Source of the DNA: an uncultured Ruminococcus sp.
Lineage (GTDB): Bacteria; Bacillota; Clostridia; Lachnospirales; Lachnospiraceae
Reading direction: 5' to 3'
NCBI GenBank assembly: GCA_900553885.1
Contig: USFD01000114.1
Coordinates: forward strand, 1 to 8,342
DNA length: 8,342 nt
The translations under genes were made by a program, and so were the position numbers. This document shows positions 1 through 6,274 of this stretch, one piece after another. Each line of letters opens with the position of its first letter. Positions within the stretch are counted from its first letter, which is position 1. The notes beneath the pieces were generated by a model. It had not been told where the DNA came from. It saw only the letters and a list, made by a program, of their open reading frames with translations, and did not search any database.

Positions 1-1712
1 AGAATCAGACCGGCTACCGCAATGAAAACATTCTGGTTCACGAATTCGGTCACTCTGTAAAATCCCTGGGCATGGATCTGCTGGAAGATCAGTCTCTCCA
101 CGATGAATTCATGGCTCTGTACAACAGCCGCAGGGCTCTTGGTATGTGGCCCAATACCTATGCCATCTCCAACGCCGACGAATTCTTTGCTACCATGTGC
201 ACGATCTGGTTCAGCGTAATGGAAGAAAGCCCGGACTGGACAGACGGTGTCCGCGGTCCGGTCAATACCCGGGAGGACCTGTTAAAGTATGATCCTGAGA
301 CCTATGCTTTCTTTGATAAGATTTTCCCGGAAGACTTTCTGGACGACCCATGGGATCCTTCCACTATCCCGAATAATTATGACGACGTGTTTGTCCCCTC
401 TGAGACCGGAGACAGCACCCACAACTATGAAACAGACACCTTTAAAATTCTCTACGACGGCGAGGACGGCACAGAATACCATCTGGAGCAGTACAACGGA
501 GTAGTGTTATGGTGGAATTACGGCGATGAAACCATTAACAGCTGGAAACTGACACTTACAGAAGAAGGCTTCCATATTACTACCCTGGACGGCACTCAGG
601 CCCTGGCGCCTGTAAACGGCAGCACAGTAGCTCTGACAGATGCAGATATCACCGATCCGGAACAGCTGTGGGCCTTCGTACCGGTTGAAGGCGCTACCGG
701 CAGACTGGTTCAGGCTGCTACCGGCCAGGCGCTTGGATTTTCCTCTTCCGTTACAAGCGGCACTCCGCTTCAGCTGGTAGACGAAGAGGACGCGCCAGCC
801 TGGCGGATCAATAATCTTACACAGGATACAGCCCTGATCCCCAAAGCCGGCCATGACTTTGTCAATACATACTTCCGTGTGATCAGCGTCGCAGACGGCG
901 CCAGCGTATGGGAGAACTGGGATGACGGCGTAATCTGGAATACAGTAGACAGTGATCGGAACAGCTGGAAGATCACCCCGGCGGGAGAGGGATACTTCCG
1001 GATCTCACCCCTGGAGAACCCGGATATGGTTCTGGCTCCTCAGGACAGCGGCACATCCGCAGGAACAAGAGTCATGCTTGTAACCGGAAATGAAGAAGAT
1101 CAGACGCAGCTCTGGTGCCTGGAAGACGCAGACGGATCTGCCCGCTTTATCAACAAAGTCTCCGGACTGGCTATCGGCATTGCAAATGACGATATGACCA
1201 GCGGCAACAGCCTGGTTCTGACAGAAAAATCCGACAGCAGCATTTACCAGCTGTGGAATGTAATCAATAAAACTACCTCTGCCACACTTGAGCAGCCGGA
1301 TATTCCCAACTATGCAGGGCCAATCGAAGAACCTTCTGAGCCTACAGATCCTTCTGAGCCCACGGATCCTTCTGAGCCCACGGATCCTTCCGACCCCACG
1401 GATCCTTCCGACCCCACGGATCCTTCCGACCCCACGGATCCTTCTGAGCCCGCAGATCCTTCTGAACCCACGGATCCCTCTGAGCCCGCAGATCCTTCTG
1501 AACCGGCGGATCCTTCCAAGCCGGCGGACTCCTCGGATCCCGCAGATACATCGGGATCGGACACACCGGATACTGTCACCACTTCATCTGACAGCGCCGT
1601 ACAGACCGGTGACACCACCAATCTGATTATACCGTTTGCATTTATGTTTGCTTCAGCGGCCGCAGTTATATGGCTGACTGTTAAACGGAACCGTTTCCGG
1701 CAGGAAAGATAA
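1..1712 (+). CDS. Partial wall-anchored HExxH metallopeptidase with ricin-type lectin repeats
   Basis: The frame is open to the left edge (first whole codon at base 3), so 569 C-terminal residues are visible and the ATG at 72 is probably internal. Residues 13-17 read HEFGH, a zinc-peptidase motif at bases 39-53. About 40 residues later comes YAISNADEFFA; Glu60 is a plausible third zinc ligand and Tyr53 a possible catalytic tyrosine, as in gluzincin peptidases. A following VNTREDLLKYDP segment also recalls secreted bacterial peptidases of this kind. Residues about 164-275 and 289-423 are two similar units resembling ricin beta-trefoils, with QLW motifs at residues 221, 369 and 416 and NSWK in each unit; they probably bind glycans. 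Residues 444-515 form a hexapeptide stalk. VQTGD (533-537), a hydrophobic segment (541-560) and a basic tail form a sorting signal. The likely role is a surface protease acting on host or mucus glycoproteins, which is inference. The peptidase family is not assigned. Confidence 0.8.
   Translation, partial: NQTGYRNENILVHEFGHSVKSLGMDLLEDQSLHDEFMALYNSRRALGMWPNTYAISNADEFFATMCTIWFSVMEESPDWTDGVRGPVNTREDLLKYDPETYAFFDKIFPEDFLDDPWDPSTIPNNYDDVFVPSETGDSTHNYETDTFKILYDGEDGTEYHLEQYNGVVLWWNYGDETINSWKLTLTEEGFHITTLDGTQALAPVNGSTVALTDADITDPEQLWAFVPVEGATGRLVQAATGQALGFSSSVTSGTPLQLVDEEDAPAWRINNLTQDTALIPKAGHDFVNTYFRVISVADGASVWENWDDGVIWNTVDSDRNSWKITPAGEGYFRISPLENPDMVLAPQDSGTSAGTRVMLVTGNEEDQTQLWCLEDADGSARFINKVSGLAIGIANDDMTSGNSLVLTEKSDSSIYQLWNVINKTTSATLEQPDIPNYAGPIEEPSEPTDPSEPTDPSEPTDPSDPTDPSDPTDPSDPTDPSEPADPSEPTDPSEPADPSEPADPSKPADSSDPADTSGSDTPDTVTTSSDSAVQTGDTTNLIIPFAFMFASAAAVIWLTVKRNRFRQER
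1332..1547 (+). repeat. 18-bp tandem repeat, 12 hexapeptide units
   Basis: Twelve in-frame 18-bp units encode variants of PSEPTD: PSEPTD, PSDPTD, PSEPAD, PSKPAD, and a degenerate last unit SSDPAD. Three near-identical PSDPTD units in the middle suggest recent local duplication. The product is an acidic, proline-rich and presumably extended stalk that would carry the peptidase and lectin domains through the cell wall to the sorting signal. Copy number is likely to vary between strains. Confidence 0.9.
1599..1709 (+). other. Sortase-type C-terminal sorting signal (VQTGD)
   Basis: The last 37 residues of the surface protein show the three-part sorting layout: VQTGD, a hydrophobic stretch of about 20 residues (LIIPFAF through IWLTV), and the positively charged end KRNRFRQER. 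The motif resembles LPxTG but lacks the leading Leu-Pro; xxTGD variants are common in Clostridia. Covalent anchoring by a sortase is inferred. If no sortase recognises it, the segment would still work as a single membrane anchor. Confidence 0.7.
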
Positions 1713-1721
1713 AACAGATTC

Positions 1722-1770
1722 CTGTCAGCTGAATATAAAATCAGCACAGTGAAAAAGGCCCTTCTTTTTC
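1722..1770 (+). terminator. Possible weak terminator after the surface protein gene
   Basis: Two small hairpins follow the stop codon. The first pairs CTGT/ACAG and GCTGA/TCAGC (1722-1732 with 1741-1749, two-base bulge, 8-nt loop). The second pairs GAAAAAG with CTTTTTC (1751-1757 with 1764-1770) and leads into a pyrimidine-rich tract. Neither is a strong GC-rich intrinsic terminator, so some read-through into the regulator gene is possible. Confidence 0.3.
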
Positions 1771-1779
1771 CTCTTCTTA

Positions 1780-1804
1780 TGATACAATAGAGGACAAAGG
1801 AGGG
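1780..1804 (+). promoter_or_regulatory. Extended -10 promoter and ribosome site of the regulator
   Basis: TGATACAAT at 1780-1788 fits an extended -10 element (TGnTAnAAT-like). The -35 position, around 1760-1765 (CCTTCT), is poor, as expected for an extended -10 promoter. AAAGGAGGG at 1796-1804 is a strong Shine-Dalgarno ending 8 nt before the ATG at 1813 and fixes that start. The leader would be very short, so any autoregulatory operator would have to overlap the promoter itself. Confidence 0.5.
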
Positions 1805-1812
1805 CTTTTGTA

Positions 1813-2586
1813 ATGAAAAAAGACAATTTGCCGCACAACCATCATCAGATATTTGAAAATAAATCCGAAGCGATTCCCAAAACCAGAGATTTTCAGACAG
1901 TAGCTGACATTTTCAAACAGCTCGGAGACGGCAGCCGGATCCGCATATTCTGGCTTCTCTGTCACTGTGAAGAATGTGTTATTAACCTTTCTTCTCTGGT
2001 GGATATGAGCAGTCCTGCCGTCTCCCATCATCTGCGGCAGCTGAAAATTGCCGGTCTGATTGTCAGCCGGCGGCACGGGAAAGAAGTCTATTATAAAGCT
2101 GCGGATACGGAACAGGCACAGCTGCTGCATCATATAATTGAACAGATGATCCGGATTGCCTGCCCGTCAGATGAAGAAGAAACCGGCCGCTCCTCCGGCA
2201 TGTCCCGGCAGGAAGAACTGATCTGTACCATACACGACCAGCTCACCAGACATCTGGACAGGCGTTATACAATTGAAGAGCTGTCCAGACAGTATCTGAT
2301 CAATACCGCTTCCTTAAAGAAGACCTTCAAGGAAGTCTACGGTCTGCCCATTGCCGCCTATATGAAAGAATACCGGATACAGAAGGCAATGGAACTGCTG
2401 GAAAAAACCGATGAAAGTATTTCCGTAATCGCCGCAAAAGTAGGGTATGAAACCCAGGGGAAATTTACAAATGCATTTAAAGACTGCGTACAGATGACTC
2501 CCAGCTGCTACCGGAAACAGTGCCGTACAAAGCAGAGCCCGCAGCCGGGCAGACCGGGAAACAGTCCCGGAAGCCGGGCAGACTGA
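1813..2586 (+). CDS. ArsR/SmtB-AraC fusion transcriptional regulator
   Basis: This 257-residue cytosolic regulator has two DNA-binding domains. Residues about 27-117 are an ArsR/SmtB winged helix: FKQLGDGSRIRIFWLL, then the recognition region SSPAVSHHLRQLKIAGLI and the wing RRHGKEVYYKA. The cluster C50-H-C52-E-E-C55 sits where ArsR proteins carry ELCVCDL-type metal thiolates; C117 and His8/10/11 are further candidate ligands. Residues about 136-238 are an AraC-type double helix-turn-helix (TIEELSRQYLI, SLKKTFKEVYGLP, ISVIAAKVGYE, TPSCYRK), closer to PchR-like members than to sugar regulators. Residues 239-257 are a Pro/Gly-rich tail. The gene stands alone between a surface-protein gene and a convergent operon, so its target is not shown. 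A metal- or redox-responsive role is inferred from the cysteines. Domain calls are firm; the ligand is unknown. Confidence 0.88.
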   Translation: MKKDNLPHNHHQIFENKSEAIPKTRDFQTVADIFKQLGDGSRIRIFWLLCHCEECVINLSSLVDMSSPAVSHHLRQLKIAGLIVSRRHGKEVYYKAADTEQAQLLHHIIEQMIRIACPSDEEETGRSSGMSRQEELICTIHDQLTRHLDRRYTIEELSRQYLINTASLKKTFKEVYGLPIAAYMKEYRIQKAMELLEKTDESISVIAAKVGYETQGKFTNAFKDCVQMTPSCYRKQCRTKQSPQPGRPGNSPGSRAD

Positions 2587-2603
2587 CAGAAAAATCCGCA
2601 TAG

Positions 2604-2631
2604 AAAAAAGTCCGGATACCCGGACTTTTTT
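2604..2631. terminator. Bidirectional intrinsic terminator
   Basis: A perfect 12-bp inverted repeat, AAAAAAGTCCGG (2604-2615) and CCGGACTTTTTT (2620-2631), flanks a 4-nt loop. Read either way it is a GC-rich stem followed by a run of T, so it can end both the regulator transcript (stop at 2586) and the convergent chaperone-ABC transcript (stop at 2682). A second T-run at about 2639-2645 helps the plus-strand direction. Confidence 0.92.
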
Positions 2632-2681
2632 CTGTCTCTTTTTTTCTCCATGTGTCATCCAGCCTCTTCCTCTGGTAATCG

Positions 2682-5600
2682 CTATTCTGTGCGAAGCGCT
2701 GTTACCGGATCGCTCTTTGCCGCCTTTCTGGACGGAATCAGCCCTCCGACCAGAGTCAGCAGCACACTGAGAAGAATCAGGACAACTGCAGGCACAACCG
2801 GAAGTGCGGCGCTGATATCTGTAGTTCCCGCCAGATGATGAATCAGCATATTCCCCGGAATCAGAATCAGCAGCGTCAGTCCGATACCGATCAGTCCGGC
2901 GCACAGCCCGATAATAAATGTCTCCGCGTTAAACACCTGGGATATATTATGCTTTGATGCCCCGATAGCCCGCAGAATACCGATCTCCTTTTTCCGTTCC
3001 AGTACACTGATATAGGTAATGACTCCGATCATAATCGAAGACACAATCAGAGAAATCGCCACAAACGCAATCAGAACATAACTGATTATATCCACAATTT
3101 CCGTCACGGAAGACATCAGAGAACCTACAACATCCGTATAGGTAATCACCTGTTCTTCCTTTCCTTCACTTTCCATCCGGCTGTTATAATCATCCAGGAT
3201 CCGAACAACTTCTTCCTTGCTCTCAAAGTCCTTCGGATAAATATCAATGCCGCCTGGCTCCGCAAAGTTAATATAGCCCAGTGTCCTCAGATTGTTTTCA
3301 TATGTGGCGTTCTGTCCGGAGTCCATGGACATCATAAGTTCCGCCAGTTCTTCCCCGCTCATATTCATCTGAAAAGCGGCGGCAAAAGCATCAGCATCCA
3401 TATTCACAGCGTTCTGAAGGCTGTCTCCTACCTGCCCCATGGCCTGCTGCATCGCTGTCTCCATGCCGGCAGAAAGCTGATTCATGGCCTGCTGCATGGC
3501 GGATGAGATCTGTTCTTCCAATGCGTCTCTCATCTGCGTGCCAAAGGATGACAGGGCGCTGCCCATATATCCTTCCACAGCTTCGGATATCTGACTCTCC
3601 AGCCGGCTGGTATCCACCGCTCCCTGCAGCCCCTCTGTCAGAATCTGCCGGGCCTGGTCCGTATTCAGATATGCCGTAAAATACTGCCCCATTTTACCGG
3701 GATCGGGTGCTCCCGAAGACTGGGCGTATGTCTGATATCCTGCCGCCAGCTCCGACGCCAGAGACTGCAGCTGCTCCCCTGAAACTGTAAAGTCCGCGCC
3801 TGCCAGGATCTCCGATCCCCACTGTTCCAGAATCGCCTGTGCTTCTGCCGTTCCCAGGTATTCTGTCAGATACACGCTGAACTGTTCCGGATCCTGGTAG
3901 GCGTCTTCGTATCCCATCTCCTGCACGTATTCCGCATATCCTGCAAGGATATCCTGAAACAGCTGCCGGATCTGGTCGGAAGAGATCTCCATGCCGCCTC
4001 CGGACTGGATAATTTCCTGAATATTCCGGGAAAGGATCTCCTGCCCTTCCGGAGTCTGCATAAAGGCCGCAAAAGCGTCTCCCAGTCCGGAATAATCTGC
4101 CTCCGGATGTTCTTCTGCATATTCCTGATACCCGGCTAGCAGACCGGATGCCATATCTCCGAATACTTCTGAGGATATGGATATATCCAGATCTCCCATG
4201 ATATCGCCAAGATTCAGAGTTCCCATATCCGGAAGCGTCAGATCAATACCGCTTAAATCTACAGCGCCGGAAAGATCCAGGGAATCACCCGCCTGGCCAA
4301 AAGCAGAGGAAAAGTCAAACGCCCCCGCCATTCCTTCCGACAGAGAGCTCTCATCAAAGCCAAAAGCTTCCGTAAGCGCCTCTTCATCCACTGTAATCAG
4401 GGAGTCCATATCAAAATTGCTTTCACCGCTTTCTTCTCCGAAAGGTTCTCCGGTAAAAACGTTCATATCCGGGCTGGCAAGCTGCTGCCTGACAATTTCA
4501 CTCTCTGCCGCCTCCTGCGCCACATGTGTAGTCAGGGAAGCCGGATATCCGATTCCGGAAGAAAGCACCAGGCCGTTTGCATCCGCCGCCGGCTGTACCA
4601 CACCGACGATGGTTATATCTTCTCCCGAATTCACCAGGTTTTTCATATAGGCGCTGTCCTGGGTTTTATCTCTCCAGACATGATACTGGCTGTCATATTC
4701 ATAACAGTCTGAAGGATTTACCAACTTAAATGTAATCCCCAGGAAATCTTCGTAATCATAGGAGCCTATATTTTCCGGTATATCCACATTTTCCTCATCA
4801 ATAAACTGCTGTATCATCTCATCCAGCTCCGCAGAATCTCTGAGGCCAAGTGTATACAGCATAAAATCGCTGATTCCGCCTCTGGAAGTAAGGACAACCA
4901 CGCACTCATTATAATTCTCCGGCCAGCGGCCTGCTTTTACATCGTACTGCCCCTGATACAGATTTTCGTTTTGCGGCATCTCATAGAACACATCCGTGCT
5001 CATCATCATGGACATAATGCTGTTTGATGCTGATTCCGAACCCAGACCAAGAGCCTCAAAAGAAGTGTCCGGATGAACCTGCCGCACATTATCTGCATCC
5101 TGCCGGTAAATATGAGGCGACGTATCATAAGTATATTCCACAGCATTCGTATATTCCCCGATTCCGCTGTCCGGGCTGTCCAGAAATTTCTTCAGGGAGG
5201 CAAGGTCATTGGAATCCATTGTGGAGAACATACTGGTCAGCATCTGCGCCACTTCTACTTCCCCGGTCTCCCCGTCTTCCTGCGTTCCGCCTGCACTTTC
5301 CGCCATCATGGAGGTCAGATCCAGTCCTGTGCTCTGAATCTGAAGAGGATATTGCGCCATTGTCTCTTCTTCAATAGACTTGATATAGTCATTTACCCCG
5401 GTAGACAGGGACAGAATCAGCGCGATCCCGATAATACCGATGGAACCTGCAAAAGAGGTCAGAAGTGTCCTCGCCTTTTTTGTTTTCAGATTATTAAAGC
5501 TCAGAGACAGGGCCGTCAGAAACGACATGGACGCCTTTCCCATATTTCTGTGTCCCGGCTCTTCCATCTGCCCTTCGTCAACTTCAAAAGGATCTGTATC

Positions 5601-6260
5601 TGAACGGATTCTGCCGTCTCTTAAATTTACAATCCTTGTCGCGTACTTTTCCGCAAGTTCCGGATTGTGAGTTACCATAACGACCAGCCGGTCTCTTGCC
5701 ACCTCCCTCAGCAGATCCATTACCTGTATGCTTGTATCGCTGTCCAGAGCGCCGGTGGGCTCATCCGCCAGCAGGATATCCGGATCATTGACCAGAGCGC
5801 GGGCAATTGCCACTCTCTGCATCTGTCCTCCGGACATCTGGTTCGGCTTTTTATGAATCTGATCGCCAAGCCCCACTTGATCGAGCGCCTCTTTCGCCCG
5901 TCTGCGCCGCTCGGCCTTTCCGATTCCGGATATGGTCAGAGCCAGTTCCACATTGGCCAGAACTGTCTGATGAGGAATCAGGTTGTAACTCTGAAATACG
6001 AAGCCTATGGTATGATTCCGGTAGGAATCCCAGTCCCTGTCTTTATATTTCTTTGTGGAAATCCCGTTGATGATCAGATCTCCGCTGTCATACCGGTCCA
6101 GCCCCCCGATAATATTAAGAAGCGTGGTCTTTCCTGAGCCGCTGGGGCCCAGAATAGCCACGAATTCATTGTCTCTGAGGTTCAGACTGACATCGTCCAG
6201 CGCTTTCTGGACCAGGCTGCCTGTTCTGTACTCTTTACAGATATGTTTAATTTGCAGCAT
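2682..6260 (-). CDS. ABC transporter, fused ATPase and FtsX/MacB-type permease
   Basis: A single 1192-residue chain. Residues 1-220 are a complete MacB/LolD-class ATPase: Walker A GPSGSGKT (38-45), Q-loop Q90, signature SGGQ (143-146), Walker B ILLADE (162-167), H-loop H198. One membrane helix follows (about 266-288), then about 765 extracytoplasmic residues, then three helices (about 1055-1086, 1113-1135, 1151-1174) with the FtsX-type motif ERKKEIGILRAIGAS (1088-1102) and the ending PSRKAAKSDPVTALRTE. Such proteins usually work as dimers that export or transmit mechanical signals rather than import. The external part is far larger than in MacB (roughly 230 residues) and contains three ~65-residue repeats (693-886) and a Met/Gln-rich helical stretch (about 887-965). 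The start is supported by GGAGGAGGA 5 nt upstream and overlaps the chaperone gene by 14 bp, implying translational coupling. Substrate unknown. Confidence 0.92.
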   Translation of the reverse strand: MLQIKHICKEYRTGSLVQKALDDVSLNLRDNEFVAILGPSGSGKTTLLNIIGGLDRYDSGDLIINGISTKKYKDRDWDSYRNHTIGFVFQSYNLIPHQTVLANVELALTISGIGKAERRRRAKEALDQVGLGDQIHKKPNQMSGGQMQRVAIARALVNDPDILLADEPTGALDSDTSIQVMDLLREVARDRLVVMVTHNPELAEKYATRIVNLRDGRIRSDTDPFEVDEGQMEEPGHRNMGKASMSFLTALSLSFNNLKTKKARTLLTSFAGSIGIIGIALILSLSTGVNDYIKSIEEETMAQYPLQIQSTGLDLTSMMAESAGGTQEDGETGEVEVAQMLTSMFSTMDSNDLASLKKFLDSPDSGIGEYTNAVEYTYDTSPHIYRQDADNVRQVHPDTSFEALGLGSESASNSIMSMMMSTDVFYEMPQNENLYQGQYDVKAGRWPENYNECVVVLTSRGGISDFMLYTLGLRDSAELDEMIQQFIDEENVDIPENIGSYDYEDFLGITFKLVNPSDCYEYDSQYHVWRDKTQDSAYMKNLVNSGEDITIVGVVQPAADANGLVLSSGIGYPASLTTHVAQEAAESEIVRQQLASPDMNVFTGEPFGEESGESNFDMDSLITVDEEALTEAFGFDESSLSEGMAGAFDFSSAFGQAGDSLDLSGAVDLSGIDLTLPDMGTLNLGDIMGDLDISISSEVFGDMASGLLAGYQEYAEEHPEADYSGLGDAFAAFMQTPEGQEILSRNIQEIIQSGGGMEISSDQIRQLFQDILAGYAEYVQEMGYEDAYQDPEQFSVYLTEYLGTAEAQAILEQWGSEILAGADFTVSGEQLQSLASELAAGYQTYAQSSGAPDPGKMGQYFTAYLNTDQARQILTEGLQGAVDTSRLESQISEAVEGYMGSALSSFGTQMRDALEEQISSAMQQAMNQLSAGMETAMQQAMGQVGDSLQNAVNMDADAFAAAFQMNMSGEELAELMMSMDSGQNATYENNLRTLGYINFAEPGGIDIYPKDFESKEEVVRILDDYNSRMESEGKEEQVITYTDVVGSLMSSVTEIVDIISYVLIAFVAISLIVSSIMIGVITYISVLERKKEIGILRAIGASKHNISQVFNAETFIIGLCAGLIGIGLTLLILIPGNMLIHHLAGTTDISAALPVVPAVVLILLSVLLTLVGGLIPSRKAAKSDPVTALRTE
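3603..4184 (-). repeat. Three ~65-residue repeats in the ABC extracytoplasmic domain
   Basis: Residues 693-757, 758-823 and 824-886 of the ABC protein align by eye. Each unit starts with a short Ile/Ser or Val/Ser strand-like piece, then L(L/A)AGYxxY or ILAGYAEY, a Gly/Asp turn, F(x)xY/F-(L/M) and xTxxxQxIL. The pattern suggests a helical module repeated three times outside the membrane. DNA identity between units is low, so the duplication looks old and selected at protein level. Function is unknown; ligand binding or protein contact is possible. Confidence 0.7.
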
Positions 6261-6274
6261 TCATATCCTCCTCC
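6247..6274 (-). promoter_or_regulatory. Gene overlap with embedded ribosome site (translational coupling)
   Basis: The ABC start codon (6260-6258) lies upstream of the chaperone stop (6249-6247), giving a 14-bp overlap in a different frame. The Shine-Dalgarno GGAGGAGGA, complementary to plus bases 6266-6274, lies inside the chaperone codons for its final Glu-Glu-Asp and is 5 nt from the ATG. Ribosomes finishing the chaperone could restart directly on the transporter, which would tie the amounts of the two proteins together. Confidence 0.85.

Noticed and set aside
72..74. ATG as the start of the first gene
   Set aside because: The frame continues without stop to the left edge and the upstream codons encode the HEFGH motif; no ribosome site precedes this ATG.
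1332..1547. CRISPR-like array
   Set aside because: The units are contiguous 18-bp coding repeats without unique spacers, and no cas genes are present.
1310..1747. Minus-strand open frame rich in Gly/Ser/Glu repeats
   Set aside because: It is the reverse reading of the hexapeptide stalk, whose 18-bp period leaves several frames open; it has no recognisable domain.
5667..6137. Plus-strand open frame of 156 codons opposite the ABC ATPase
   Set aside because: It lies wholly antisense to a well-conserved ATPase domain and shows no family features.
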